This document shows, piece after piece, positions 46,234 to 56,485 of a stretch of 64,000 bases of DNA; position 1 is the stretch's first letter; each line of letters begins with the position of its first letter. Under the pieces are notes generated by a model, which saw nothing but the letters and a program-made list of their open reading frames with translations, made no database searches and was not told the origin of the DNA. The stretch is taken from assembly GCF_021284745.1 (NCBI RefSeq), contig NZ_CP089925.1, positions 806,001 through 870,000 of the forward strand, in the 5' to 3' direction. A program made the translations under genes and the position numbers. The DNA comes from Lysobacter sp. KIS68-7. Lineage in GTDB: Bacteria > Pseudomonadota > Gammaproteobacteria > Xanthomonadales > Xanthomonadaceae.

Positions 46234-48561
46234 TCAGCGAACAGGCTTGATTGAATACGCGTCGGGATGCGATGCGCCAAGCAGGTTGGTCACGAAGTAA
46301 TCCCAACGCTTGCGCATCACGTACAGCGAGTACTCACCATAGCCGTGGCGCGCATTCGGCAGCAGCAACAAGTCGAAATCCTTGTTGGCCTTGATCAGCG
46401 CATCCACCACGAGCATCGTGCTGGACGACGGCACGTTGTCATCCATCATGCCGTGCATCAGCAGCAACTTGCCCTTCAGGTTCGCGGCATGGTTCTGGTT
46501 GGCCTGGTCGTCGTAGTTCGACTTGCCGTCCTTGCCCGCGACCAGCAGGCCCTGCCACTTCTCCGCCCAGTCATCTTCGTAGTTGCGGTTGTCGTGGTTG
46601 CCGCTCTCTGCGATGCCGACCTTGAAGAATTCCGGGTAACGGAACATCGCCGTGCCGGTGGCGTTGCCGCCGCCCGAATGGCCCCAGATGCCGACGCGGG
46701 TCAGGTCGATGAACGGATAGCGCTGGGCGAGCTGCTTCATGCCCGTGATCTGGTCGGGCAGCGTGTTGTCGCCGACATTCTTCGCGTAGGCGTCATGGAA
46801 CGCCTTCGAGCGGTAGGGCGTGCCCATGCCGTCGATGGCGACCACGATGAAGCCGAGCTCCGCGAGCGCCTGGTTGTCGCCGTGCGCCGGCAGGAAGCCG
46901 TAGCTGCGCACGGAGCCGACCTGCGGACCCGGGTAGATGTAGTTGATGATCGGGTACTTCTTGTTCGGATCGAAGTTCGAGGGCTTGAACATCTGGCCGT
47001 ACAGGTCGGTCTTGCCGTCGCGCGCCTTCACGACGATCGGTTCCGGCGCCACCCAGCCCGAGGCCTTCAGGCGCGTGAGGTCGCCCTTCGCGATTTCCTG
47101 CACGACCTTGCCGTCGTTGGTGTCGCGCAGCACGGAGACCGGCGCGACGGTCGTCGTCGAGTACGTGTCGACCACGCGCTTGCCGTCCGGCGACAGCACG
47201 AAGTCGTGCTGCGCGTCTTCCGGCGAGAGCAGCACCGGCTCGGCGCCGTCGTCGAGGTTCACGCGGTACAGGTGCTGGTGGTACGGATGGTGGCCGGCTT
47301 CGCGGTTGACGCCGGTGAACCACACGGTGCGCGTGGCCGGATCGATGCGCAGCACTTCGGCCACGTTCCAGTCACCGTGCGTCACCTGCTGCTTCATCTT
47401 GCCGGTGGACAGGTCGTACAGGTACAGGTGGCCCCAGTTGCTGCGCTGGCTCCACCACAGGATTTCATTGCTGTCCGACAGGTAGCGCCAGTTGATGGCG
47501 TTGATGCCGGATTCGAACCAGTTCTTCGCGCTCTCGTCGAAGATGTCCTTGACCGTGCCCGTCGCCGCATCGGCGGTGCGCAGCGTGGCCTTGGTGTGGT
47601 CGCGCGCAGACGACACGAACGCGATGGACTTGCCGTCCTTCGCCCACTGCACGTCTTCCCAGCCGCCGAAGCAACTGACGTCGTCGCACTGCGTGGAGCG
47701 GTGCTGGTCGGGCGCCATCTTCAGGCGGACCATCTTCGCGGTCGGCACGTCGATCAGGACGCGCTCGATCATCGTGACGTCCTTGTCGCCCACGAAGGGG
47801 TACTTCCAGGTCTCGACCTTCGGCGCGCCGACGTTGGTGGACACCACCGTCATCGAACTCGTCTTGCGCTGGTCCTGCTGGAAGGTGGCGATCTTCGACG
47901 AATCCGGCGACCACACCAGGATCGCGCTGTCGTCGTGCACCCAACCGGCGTTGTTGGTGGCGTAGCCGAAATCCTTCACGCCATCGGTGGTGAGCTGGGT
48001 TTCCTTGCCGGTCGCGAGGTCGCGGACCCACAGGTTCCAGTTGCGGATGAAGGCTTCGCGCTTGCCATCCGGCGACACGTTGCCGGGGCCGTCGCCGTCC
48101 TGGCCCTTGGCGACGGGCTTGGCCTTGCAGTTCGGCTTGGCGATGTCGCAGAGGTAGTGCGTGCCGCGCACGCTGAAGTCGTATGCGTCGCCGGCAAGGG
48201 TCACGCCCTGCACCGTCTTGTCGATGCGCTTCGCATCGACCTGCTTGCCGACCACCGCCGACAGGGCCTTGGCCATGCGCGCGTGGTCGAAGGCGGGGGC
48301 CGCCTGGCCGGTCGCGACGTCCATGCGCATCAGGCGCGTGCCGTTCACGTCGTTGTCGAGGTAGACGAAATGGCCGTCGTCGAGCCACTTCACGCGCTGG
48401 ATCGCGTGGTCGACCAGCGGCGCCGTCGTCATCGACAGCATCTTTTCCGCGCGCGCGTAGTCGGCTTCGGTGACCTGCGCCTGCGCGGCGGCCCCGTTCG
48501 ACAGCGCGACGCCCGCGCACAACACCAACGCGGACGCACCGCGCTCCAGCTTCATACCCAT
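46234..48561 (-). CDS. Dipeptidyl peptidase IV-like S9 family peptidase
   Basis: 775 residues, exported. The signal peptide (about 1-27) precedes an N-terminal eight-bladed beta-propeller and a C-terminal alpha/beta-hydrolase. The nucleophile is in WGHSGGGNATG, the Asp in GMMDDNVPSSST and the His in LPNARHGYGEYSLYV. DPP-IV enzymes remove X-Pro or X-Ala dipeptides from peptides in the periplasm. The segment GPGNVSPDGKREAFIRNWNLWVRD is typical of xanthomonad enzymes. Two ATG starts (48561, 48555) are possible. Confidence 0.92.
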   Translation of the reverse strand: MGMKLERGASALVLCAGVALSNGAAAQAQVTEADYARAEKMLSMTTAPLVDHAIQRVKWLDDGHFVYLDNDVNGTRLMRMDVATGQAAPAFDHARMAKALSAVVGKQVDAKRIDKTVQGVTLAGDAYDFSVRGTHYLCDIAKPNCKAKPVAKGQDGDGPGNVSPDGKREAFIRNWNLWVRDLATGKETQLTTDGVKDFGYATNNAGWVHDDSAILVWSPDSSKIATFQQDQRKTSSMTVVSTNVGAPKVETWKYPFVGDKDVTMIERVLIDVPTAKMVRLKMAPDQHRSTQCDDVSCFGGWEDVQWAKDGKSIAFVSSARDHTKATLRTADAATGTVKDIFDESAKNWFESGINAINWRYLSDSNEILWWSQRSNWGHLYLYDLSTGKMKQQVTHGDWNVAEVLRIDPATRTVWFTGVNREAGHHPYHQHLYRVNLDDGAEPVLLSPEDAQHDFVLSPDGKRVVDTYSTTTVAPVSVLRDTNDGKVVQEIAKGDLTRLKASGWVAPEPIVVKARDGKTDLYGQMFKPSNFDPNKKYPIINYIYPGPQVGSVRSYGFLPAHGDNQALAELGFIVVAIDGMGTPYRSKAFHDAYAKNVGDNTLPDQITGMKQLAQRYPFIDLTRVGIWGHSGGGNATGTAMFRYPEFFKVGIAESGNHDNRNYEDDWAEKWQGLLVAGKDGKSNYDDQANQNHAANLKGKLLLMHGMMDDNVPSSSTMLVVDALIKANKDFDLLLLPNARHGYGEYSLYVMRKRWDYFVTNLLGASHPDAYSIKPVR

Positions 48562-48618
48562 TGCCCGCCCCTGATCAGGAAAACGAATCCCCCGATGCTA
48601 TCGCACGGGTGGCGGGGT

Positions 48619-48646
48619 GCCGCCCCTGCCGGTGGTCAGGGGCGGC
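48619..48646. terminator. Strong hairpin after the macroglobulin gene
   Basis: GCCGCCCCTG-N8-CAGGGGCGGC is a perfect 10-bp stem between the macroglobulin stop and the DPP-IV start. No T-run follows on either strand, so it may act as an mRNA-end stabiliser or a Rho-assisted terminator. Confidence 0.4.
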
Positions 48647-48676
48647 GATGACGGTGTCGCAGTCTCGGCGTGAGGA

Positions 48677-51600
48677 TCAGGGGGCGGCGTGGACGGGCGC
48701 CGGATCGGGGATGCGGATCCGGGCGGCGGCGGTGCGGGCGCGGGTCGCCTCGCCGTACATCAACTCGGCGACGGCCGGGGCGGCGAGGTAATCGCCGGCG
48801 TTGGACACGCGCGTGAAGTAGCGGATCTCATGGCGCCCCGGCCACAGCTCCTCGGCGTAGAACCTGGGCTTGCGGGGGTCGAGCTTGCGCTCGTAGAACG
48901 CCCAATCGCCTTCGTCGCCCAGCTTTTCCATGTCCACGCCCGCGACGGCCGCGAGCGACAGGTCCGTCGGGCGCAACCCACCGGGCAGATCGTCGGTGAC
49001 GGCGACGAACCGGCGCGGGCGCGCATTCACGACCGTGAGCGTGATGCGCACCCAGTCGCCGTCCTTCAGGGTGATTCCTGCCACGGGGACCCACTTGTTC
49101 CCGCGCAGCGCTTCGTAGCGGCGTTCGAGCGAGAAACCGATCGCGGTGCTTTGCGCCTGGCGTGCGTCTTCGTTGTAGTCGAGGTGCGCCAGGTAGGCCA
49201 CCGGGGACGCGAGTGTTCCGCTTGCGGCGATACGCAACGTGGCTTTGGGCGTGGGAAGTTCGAAGCCGGCCTCCGCGCGCACCTCGCCATTGCGCAGCGC
49301 GAGGTGTTCGGTTTGCACGCCGAGCGTCGCGTCGACGCCGACCGCCGAGGCATCGCTGGCGCCTTCCCCGTGCAGCGCGCGCAGGCATGAGGCGCCCGTT
49401 TGCGTGTCGACTTCCGGAACGCCGCCGGCGTAGAGATCGGACAGGCCCGCGACGAGCGCGCGCTTCGCCCCGTCGGGCGCGTACTGCGGGAAATCCTGGA
49501 GCAGGCGGATCAGCTCGCATTGTTCGCGCATGGGCGAACTCATCCAGCGGTCCCAGGTCGACCAGCCTCCACTGCGTGCAAGTACGCGGGCTTCACCACG
49601 TTTCGGTGCGATGTCGAGGAGCGATGCGATCGTCGCGCCTGCCTGCGGATCGGCGGCGCGTGCGAGCGCGCGGGCCGCGGCGACCTTCGCGGGCAGGTCG
49701 AGCGTGGCGAAGTCAGCGTGGAGCTTCGCGACATCGGCGGCGTCATCGGCGACGGCTGCAGCAATCGCGCGCTGGTTCTTCTGATCGTCGGAAGAAGACT
49801 TGGCGACGGATTCCAGGTAATTGCGTGCGTCCTCGTCCACGCCTGAAGGAATGGCGTATCCCAGGGCGCGAAGCAATCCGAAGGCATCCACCGTATAAGC
49901 CGTCAGCGAAGCATTCGACGAAATATCGAGATGCTCCTGGTACTCCGTCTTGAAGAACCGCATGCCGCCGTCGTCCGACTGGAACACCGACGCGTTGTCG
50001 AGCGCCTCCTGCACCACGGCTCTGGCGTCGGGCCACGCCGAATCGTTGCGCTGCACCGCGAGTGCGGCGGCCACTGCGCGGCTCAGGATCTGCTCCCAGC
50101 AACGGTGCGGGTAGTCGCGGAGATCTTCGGTCCAGGCATGCACGAGGGCGTCGTTGCCGCGCCACACGCTGACGCGAAGGTACGGGTTGCTCGCGCCCGC
50201 GGGCAGCGCCGGCAATTGCAGCGCGAGCGGCTGCGCTCCGATCCAGCCGGCCTGGGTGCGTTGTGCGGCGATCGCGGTGGATGCGACTTCCAGTGCCTGC
50301 GCAACGCCATCCTGCCCGTCGTCGGTCGACGCGGTCGCGGTGAGCAGGACCGGGCCGGGTGCGCTCGGTGCAAAGGACACGCCAAAACTGGCCTGTCCCT
50401 GCGGCGCCAATGCGAGCGTTGCCGGATGCGAGTCGCGGGTGCCGCCGCCATCCACCTGCAACGTGGCCTGCGCCTGCGCGGCGTGCGCGGCGACCTGGCG
50501 CGCGTTCACCGCAATGCGACTGCGATCGCCGGGGTAGATGCGCACCGGGGACTGCAGGCGCGCTTCCACGGGAAGGCCTGCTTCGAGCGTCGCGTCCGCC
50601 GTCGCGAAATCGCCGCGTCCGTCGTCGCTCCACGCGACCGCGCGCCAGCGCGTGAGGTTGTCGGGCACGACGAAGTCCACCGTCCGCGTCTCGCCCGGCG
50701 CGAGGACGATGTCGGTGCGCCACAGGGCGGTGTCGGCGAATTGCGTGCGTATGCGGATCGGCCCGCGGCTTGGTGACGCGTCCACGGACCTGGATTCATC
50801 GCGCGCCACGTGCGGCGTCGCCGATGCGTCGTAGGCGAATGGGTCGATTGCGGCAGCGCCCACCACCTCGACGGTGTCGAGCCCTTCGAAGTCGTCCGAT
50901 TGCCGTGGAGGTGCGGCCGCGTTCCGACGAACCGTCCCGGGCGCCAGCAGCGCAACGTTCGTCGTGTCCCGCGCGAAGGGCATGCTCGAGTCCACGCTCG
51001 AGACGTCGATGGGGTTGATCGCCCCGTTGCCCATCATCGTGATCACGCAATCCGTCGTGCAGGTCGAAGGATCGTTCGGCTTGCCGATCAGCCAGCGCCA
51101 TCGGTCCTGGTTCCATCCGCCGAACCCCGAGTCCCCGAGGGAATCCCAGTGGGTGCCGACGGCGGCACGCATGTTGCGCGGATTCATGTTTTCGAACTGT
51201 TCCGCGCCAAGCGTGGCCAGTGCGTCGTCGACGACCGTCAGCGTGACGTCGCGCGTGGAATCGCTCGTGTTGTGCAGGACCAGGTGCGCCTTGGCGCCGG
51301 GCGCGGATTGCGTCGGCGCGAACGCCACGCTGACGGGAACCCGGCTGTCGGGGGACGCTGCGAATTCCACGTTTTGCGTCTTCTCGTACGTGGGCACTGC
51401 GCGGCGGAACCCGGCGGGCAGGACATCGGCCTGTCGCTCACCCCGCACGTAGGCACGCAACGTGACATTGCGGGGCCAGGAGGGCTGCGTCTGCAATTCG
51501 ACGTCGTGCGTGCCGGCGACGAGGTCCATGACCGCGGCGTCGAGGATGCGCCCGTCCGCCGAGAAGACGAACAGCACCGGGCCGGGCTTGCGCTGCTTCA

Positions 51601-54358
51601 CCAGCGTGCGAAGTGGTGTGCCTGCCGTGCCGACCTGGTCGGCGAGGTCCAGCTCGATCGGCTTGTCTTCGCGTGCGCCACCAGACGAAGCCCAGACGTA
51701 ATACTCGGGTTCGGCGGGCGCGGCATCGCCACTGCGCGCGACGAATCGGTAATAGCCGGTCCTTCGACGCTCGAAGGTGCAATCGGTTGCCTGCCCCTTG
51801 GCGATCCTGCAGGCGTGCACCTTTTCGCCGCCACCGCTGTCGGATTTCTCGGCGTAATAGACGTCCACGTCGATGGTATCGGCGGGCACCTCGCGACCTT
51901 CGGCATCGACGACGACACCGGTCAGTTGCACCGGCGAGGTGTCGTCGAGCCACTGCGTCCCCAGCTTCAGCCCGACATAACGCGTGAAGCGCGCATAGGA
52001 CAGCTTGACGAAATTGCTTGTCGTGCTGTCCCGATCGCTCAGCTGCACTTCCGCGGACAGCATGATCGTGCCGAAGGGCGGAAGGGCGTGCGCCGCTTTG
52101 TCGAACGTGACGGGGAGCGACAGGCGCGCGCGGCCCGAACCGTCGAGGGTGATCGTCCGGTCGGCCAGGCCGGCTATTTCGCTTTCGTCCCATCGGTTGC
52201 GCGCCTGCGCGAACGTGTAGTCGCGCCATTGCGGATAGGCCTCGCCGAGCGGCGTCGGTTCGAGTTGGTTCTCGATGTTGTCGATCGCGGCGCCTGCGGC
52301 GGTACCGCCGGAGTAATAACCCGCCTCGATGTCGAGCGGAAGCGTGTCGCCCTCGCGGACGATGCGGGCCGTGGTGTTCGCGCGGATCCATAGATCCTGT
52401 GCGCGAAACGTGCCCACGAAGAAGCACACGCGCATGGCGGCCTTGTCGCCGGCTTCGCGCACGCAATAATCGCCGTCGTCGAGGTGCACCGGCAGGACGG
52501 TGTCGCCGGACACGGCGCCCGTCGCATCCAGGGTCCCGGTCCACGTCAGGACGGGCTTGTCGTAATAGTTGGTGAGCACCAGGTCGATCGGCGCGGATGC
52601 GTTGCGCGGGACCAGCACGCCGTTGCGCCATTGGCGCGCCCACAGGCGCCAATGCACGGTGTCGCCCGCGCGGTACACCGGGCGATCGGCAACGCCGAAC
52701 CCTTCCTGCGCCGGCGTCGCAAGCAGGCTGCTGTTCCAGTCGTAAAACGCCAGCGGCAGCACGGCGCGTCCCACCTTGCCTTCCACGCGCAGGAACCATC
52801 GGGCCACGGCGCGCGCGTCGCGGGAATCGGGGAGCGGGAAATCCTCCGGCAATTCCACCGTGGCCATGCCGTTCGAATCGGTCGTCGCGCTCGCCACGCC
52901 TTCGGGCAACGCATCGGGCGTGCGGCGGAGCAGGAGTTCGGCGCGTGCGCCGGCAATCGGCGCGCTGGAGTCCCAGTCGTGTGCCCACGCGACGACCTCG
53001 CGCCGGCCGATGACGGCGTACACGTCAAAGTCCGGGGCGACCGCCATCGCGCCCGACGTGAATTTGCCGGGCGTGTTTTCCGCGCGCCAATCGACGAAGC
53101 CGCCATCGCGCAGGGTCTTGCGCACGACGTCGGGTTCGACATCCACGGGCGCGTCGCCGGCGGCAGGGCTTTTCCACGTCGCCAGCTTCGCGTCACGCGC
53201 GATGGTGGCCAGCTGCAACGACTGCGGCGCGGCGTTCACCACGCGGACCTGCGCCGATGCGCCCTTTTCCAGCAGCGCACGGTCGAAGGGCGCGTAGAGC
53301 GCGGGTCGCATCGCGCCGGTCCGGACCGCAACCTCGACGGGCGAAAGCAGGACTTCGTGCGCCGCGGCCTGCATCGCCGGCACCGTGAACTGTCGCTGTG
53401 CGTGCGCATCGTCGATCGCGAACTCGATCCACCAGCCCGGCGCGCGCAAAGGTGCCGTGTCGCTCTCCTTGCGGTCGCTGCGTGCGTACGACACGGACGC
53501 GCCGCGGAAGCGCAGGCCCTCCGGCCATTCCTTGACCCAGGCCTCGCGGGCGCTTTGCTCGGGGGCTTGCGAGAACTGCAGGCGAATGGCTTCGCCCGGC
53601 GTGCACCCATCGATCCTGGTATGGCCGTCGACCACGTTCGAAACGAGAGGTGCTTCGCTGCCGGCACACATGATGCCGCGCACCTGGAACGGCTCGCCGA
53701 TGACGACGCGCGCCAGGGCTTCGTCCTGCGTTCCGGGCAAGGGACCGTCTTCGGATCGCAGGCCGGGCACGATGCGCACCTCGAGCACGGCTTCGCGCGG
53801 CGAGGCAGGCACCTCCAGCATGAAACGGCTGGCTTCGCGGGAATAGCCCCGGGTTCTTTGCGTCAATTCGTAGGCCTGCGGCTTGCCGTCGACCGTGACG
53901 CGCAAGGCGGCACGCAACGCTTCCTCCGTCACGCGATGCGGCGATGCGACCATGACGCGCGGATGCACCGCGCTCCAATCGACCGACGCATCGAGCGTGG
54001 GACGGTCGGTGTCGGCGATGAGCGACGGGGCCGGCAACGACGTTCCCGTCGCAGCCTTCAGCAGCTCGGGCGCAAGCGCGATTCGGTAGCGCGTTGCGAG
54101 CGGCAGCGTCTTTTCGAAGCTGCAGCTGATCTCGGTATCGTCGGTCCACGAACAGGTGCGCTTCGAGGTCTCGGGCGTGATCTGCACGCGCGAATCGAGT
54201 CGCTCGTTGCCCATGACCTGCATCGCCACGGGAAAGCGGATGCGCAACTGGTCGTTCTGGAACCTGGCCTCGGGCGCGTCACCCGCGCTCGCAAACCCCG
54301 CGACACCCAAAAGCACCACACCGACGATGCAACGCCGCATGCAACGATCCTTGTCCAT
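48677..54358 (-). CDS. Bacterial alpha-2-macroglobulin-like protein with thioester
   Basis: 1893 residues, larger than the usual ~1650. Cleavable signal peptide (about 1-27, GFASAG) without a lipobox, so probably soluble periplasmic. An MG1-like region, MG domains (AEARFEV-type beta sandwiches), a bait-like low-complexity stretch (about 1155-1245), the A2M domain (TQFADTALWRTDIVLAPGETRTVDF), and the thioester C1420-W-E-Q followed by the alpha-toroid complement-component-like domain. Such proteins trap foreign proteases through a covalent thioester. E. coli YfhM is paired with pbpC; no penicillin-binding gene is here. Confidence 0.92.
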   Translation of the reverse strand: MDKDRCMRRCIVGVVLLGVAGFASAGDAPEARFQNDQLRIRFPVAMQVMGNERLDSRVQITPETSKRTCSWTDDTEISCSFEKTLPLATRYRIALAPELLKAATGTSLPAPSLIADTDRPTLDASVDWSAVHPRVMVASPHRVTEEALRAALRVTVDGKPQAYELTQRTRGYSREASRFMLEVPASPREAVLEVRIVPGLRSEDGPLPGTQDEALARVVIGEPFQVRGIMCAGSEAPLVSNVVDGHTRIDGCTPGEAIRLQFSQAPEQSAREAWVKEWPEGLRFRGASVSYARSDRKESDTAPLRAPGWWIEFAIDDAHAQRQFTVPAMQAAAHEVLLSPVEVAVRTGAMRPALYAPFDRALLEKGASAQVRVVNAAPQSLQLATIARDAKLATWKSPAAGDAPVDVEPDVVRKTLRDGGFVDWRAENTPGKFTSGAMAVAPDFDVYAVIGRREVVAWAHDWDSSAPIAGARAELLLRRTPDALPEGVASATTDSNGMATVELPEDFPLPDSRDARAVARWFLRVEGKVGRAVLPLAFYDWNSSLLATPAQEGFGVADRPVYRAGDTVHWRLWARQWRNGVLVPRNASAPIDLVLTNYYDKPVLTWTGTLDATGAVSGDTVLPVHLDDGDYCVREAGDKAAMRVCFFVGTFRAQDLWIRANTTARIVREGDTLPLDIEAGYYSGGTAAGAAIDNIENQLEPTPLGEAYPQWRDYTFAQARNRWDESEIAGLADRTITLDGSGRARLSLPVTFDKAAHALPPFGTIMLSAEVQLSDRDSTTSNFVKLSYARFTRYVGLKLGTQWLDDTSPVQLTGVVVDAEGREVPADTIDVDVYYAEKSDSGGGEKVHACRIAKGQATDCTFERRRTGYYRFVARSGDAAPAEPEYYVWASSGGAREDKPIELDLADQVGTAGTPLRTLVKQRKPGPVLFVFSADGRILDAAVMDLVAGTHDVELQTQPSWPRNVTLRAYVRGERQADVLPAGFRRAVPTYEKTQNVEFAASPDSRVPVSVAFAPTQSAPGAKAHLVLHNTSDSTRDVTLTVVDDALATLGAEQFENMNPRNMRAAVGTHWDSLGDSGFGGWNQDRWRWLIGKPNDPSTCTTDCVITMMGNGAINPIDVSSVDSSMPFARDTTNVALLAPGTVRRNAAAPPRQSDDFEGLDTVEVVGAAAIDPFAYDASATPHVARDESRSVDASPSRGPIRIRTQFADTALWRTDIVLAPGETRTVDFVVPDNLTRWRAVAWSDDGRGDFATADATLEAGLPVEARLQSPVRIYPGDRSRIAVNARQVAAHAAQAQATLQVDGGGTRDSHPATLALAPQGQASFGVSFAPSAPGPVLLTATASTDDGQDGVAQALEVASTAIAAQRTQAGWIGAQPLALQLPALPAGASNPYLRVSVWRGNDALVHAWTEDLRDYPHRCWEQILSRAVAAALAVQRNDSAWPDARAVVQEALDNASVFQSDDGGMRFFKTEYQEHLDISSNASLTAYTVDAFGLLRALGYAIPSGVDEDARNYLESVAKSSSDDQKNQRAIAAAVADDAADVAKLHADFATLDLPAKVAAARALARAADPQAGATIASLLDIAPKRGEARVLARSGGWSTWDRWMSSPMREQCELIRLLQDFPQYAPDGAKRALVAGLSDLYAGGVPEVDTQTGASCLRALHGEGASDASAVGVDATLGVQTEHLALRNGEVRAEAGFELPTPKATLRIAASGTLASPVAYLAHLDYNEDARQAQSTAIGFSLERRYEALRGNKWVPVAGITLKDGDWVRITLTVVNARPRRFVAVTDDLPGGLRPTDLSLAAVAGVDMEKLGDEGDWAFYERKLDPRKPRFYAEELWPGRHEIRYFTRVSNAGDYLAAPAVAELMYGEATRARTAAARIRIPDPAPVHAAP

Positions 54359-54432
54359 GTCCCCTGCCCCCAAGTCTGGTGCCCGGGGAGGGACAACGGC
54401 AACAGGACAAGTTCGGGGTTGCCCCCGCGACC

Positions 54433-55116
54433 TCAGGTCACCCGCGCCAGCATCCGCCGATCCCCGATGAAGCGGGCCCAGCGCGTGCCGAGGTCGCTCC
54501 AGCACACGAAAAAGGCTTCGCCTGCGAGGTGGAACAGGGTGGAGGGACGCATCGGGAGGCGGGCTTCGGCGGCGCACAGCTCCCAGTCGTAGCCGAGCTG
54601 GCGCGCGAACAGGGCGCAGCGTGCGAGGTGATAGCGGTTGCTGAGCAGGGTCACGCGGCGAGGCGTTTCGCCGACGAGGAGTTCGCGGGCATTGCGCAGG
54701 TTCTGCAGCGTGTCGCGCGATTGCGCTTCCAGTCGCAGCGCGGGGCCGGCCGCGAGCCCGCGTGCGAGCAAGGCGCCGCGCGCGATTTCCGCTTCGCTGG
54801 GTTCATCGGGTGCGCCGCCGCCGAGCAGGATCAGATCGCGCGGCGGACGTTCACGCCACAGCGTGGCCGCGCGCTCCAGGCGCAACGCGAAGTCGGCGTC
54901 GATGCGCCCGCGCGGTGCGTGCTTGCCGAACACCAGGACGCAGTCGCCGTGCTCGGGCGTCGTCGGCGCGCGGCGCGCCACGCGCAACACATGCAGGAAA
55001 TAGGCGACGTACACCAAGCCCGCACTGAGCGTGCAGGCGGCGAGCGTGACCAGGCCCGTATGGATGACGTCGAGGTCGACCGCGAGGCGAAGGCGATGGG
55101 CGGTGCGAGTGGGCAT
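54433..55116 (-). CDS. DUF218 (YdcF/ElyC/SanA-like) membrane protein
   Basis: 227 residues. One N-terminal membrane helix (about 17-40), then the DUF218 domain with DCVLVFGKH, LILLGGGAPDEPSEAEIARGAL, SRDTLQNLRNARELL and LLSNRYHLARCALFAR. ElyC and SanA affect envelope integrity or peptidoglycan precursor use; the activity of this member is unknown. TACACT (55157 to 55152, minus) is a plausible -10. It diverges from the ketosynthase operon and may belong to the pigment region. Confidence 0.87.
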   Translation of the reverse strand: MPTRTAHRLRLAVDLDVIHTGLVTLAACTLSAGLVYVAYFLHVLRVARRAPTTPEHGDCVLVFGKHAPRGRIDADFALRLERAATLWRERPPRDLILLGGGAPDEPSEAEIARGALLARGLAAGPALRLEAQSRDTLQNLRNARELLVGETPRRVTLLSNRYHLARCALFARQLGYDWELCAAEARLPMRPSTLFHLAGEAFFVCWSDLGTRWARFIGDRRMLARVT

Positions 55117-55264
55117 TGCCGAAGGAGATGGGGACGCGTGCAGCGCGGGCAAGTGTACGCCCGCCGCCGGGCGCCCCTGAATCGCGGATTTGGGGCGTTT
55201 CCATCACGCTGGCCCATGACGGACCGGTCGCTATACTCGCTCGCGACCCCCCGAGGAGCCGCGT
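55117..55264. promoter_or_regulatory. Divergent promoter region of the aryl-polyene plus operon
   Basis: On plus, TATACT (55232-55237) is a good -10, with CTGGCC 17 nt upstream as a poor -35, and GAGGAG (55253-55258) is the ribosome site before the GTG at 55265. On minus, TACACT serves the DUF218 gene. No clear operator repeat is seen. Confidence 0.6.
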
Positions 55265-56485
55265 GTGCATTTCACTTCCTCGCCACAAGGCTCGTCCGTT
55301 TCGCCGGTGACGCCGTTGGCGATCCGCCAATACACGGCGACCACGGCGCTGGGGCGCGGTCGCGATGCGCAGCTGAACGCGTTCAGGGAACGACGCGGCG
55401 GGTTGCGTCCGAACGACTTCGGCAACGAGGCGCGCCTCGACTGCTGGATCGGCCGCGTCGATGGGCTGGAAACCGAAGCGCTGCCGACGGCGCTCGCGCA
55501 GTGGGAATGCCGCAACAACCGCCTCGCGTGGCTGGCGCTGCAGCAGGACGGCATGCAGGCGGCCGTGGCCGAAGCGCGTGAACGCCTGGGCGCGACGCGC
55601 GTGGCGATCGTGGTCGGCACGTCGACCTCGAGCATCGGCGCGAGCGAAGAAGCCTATGCCCGCCTCGAAGACGGCCAATTCCCCGCCGACCTGCAACGCC
55701 CGATCGTGCACACGCCGCATTCGCTCGGCGATTTCCTGCGCCAGGCCACCGGTTTGCGCGGCCCGTGCGTGACGGTCGCGACGGCGTGTTCGTCGAGCGC
55801 GAAGGTGTTCGCGCAGGCGGCGCGCCTGATCGACGCGGGTCTTGCGGATGCAGCGCTCGTCGGCGGCGTCGACACGCTGTGCGGCAGCGTGCTCTACGGA
55901 TTCAACTCGCTGGGCCTGGTCTCGCAGGCGCAGTGCAAGCCCTTCGATGCCACGCGCGACGGCCTCTCGCTGGGTGAAGCCGGTGGTTTCGCGCTGCTCG
56001 AACGCATGGACGGCACGCCGGCGCTCGCGCTGCGCGGCTACGGCGAATCGAGCGATGCGCACCACATGTCCGCGCCGCATCCGGAAGGTCTGGGCGCGCG
56101 CCTGGCCATGGGCGATGCGCTCGCGCGCGCCGGATTGCAGCCCGCCGACATCGGTTACCTCAATCTCCACGGCACCGCGACGCCCGCCAACGACACCATC
56201 GAAGCCCAAGCGATCGCGGCGATGTTCCCCGAGTCGCTGCACGCCAGTTCGACGAAGGGCTGGACCGGGCACACGCTCGGCGCAGCGGGCATCGTCGAGT
56301 CCGTCGCCGCGCTGCTCGCGCTCGAACATGGCGTGCTGCCCGGCATCCTCAACAGCGCGCAGCGCGATCCCGCGTGCGGCGCGCAGATTCGCTTCGACAA
56401 CCAGGAGCACCGCATCCGTTACGCGATGAACAACTCCTTCGGCTTCGGCGGCAACAACTGCTCGCTGGTCTTCGCCGCCGCATGA
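55265..56485 (+). CDS. Beta-ketoacyl-ACP synthase of the aryl-polyene pathway (ApeO-like)
   Basis: 406 residues, GTG start behind GAGGAG. A complete condensing enzyme: nucleophile Cys175 in VATACSSSAK, His302 in LHGTATPAND and His336 in GWTGHTLGAAG. It extends the growing polyene on the acyl carrier protein with malonyl units. Its length, together with the CLF gene overlapping by 4 bp, matches the KS of aryl-polyene/xanthomonadin clusters, where the KS works as a heterodimer with the chain-length factor. First gene of a five-gene operon with overlapping starts. Confidence 0.9.
   Translation: MHFTSSPQGSSVSPVTPLAIRQYTATTALGRGRDAQLNAFRERRGGLRPNDFGNEARLDCWIGRVDGLETEALPTALAQWECRNNRLAWLALQQDGMQAAVAEARERLGATRVAIVVGTSTSSIGASEEAYARLEDGQFPADLQRPIVHTPHSLGDFLRQATGLRGPCVTVATACSSSAKVFAQAARLIDAGLADAALVGGVDTLCGSVLYGFNSLGLVSQAQCKPFDATRDGLSLGEAGGFALLERMDGTPALALRGYGESSDAHHMSAPHPEGLGARLAMGDALARAGLQPADIGYLNLHGTATPANDTIEAQAIAAMFPESLHASSTKGWTGHTLGAAGIVESVAALLALEHGVLPGILNSAQRDPACGAQIRFDNQEHRIRYAMNNSFGFGGNNCSLVFAAA

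Noticed and set aside
46267-48651. 794-codon plus frame opposite the DPP-IV gene
   Set aside because: Antisense shadow; the minus frame has signal peptide and complete catalytic triad.
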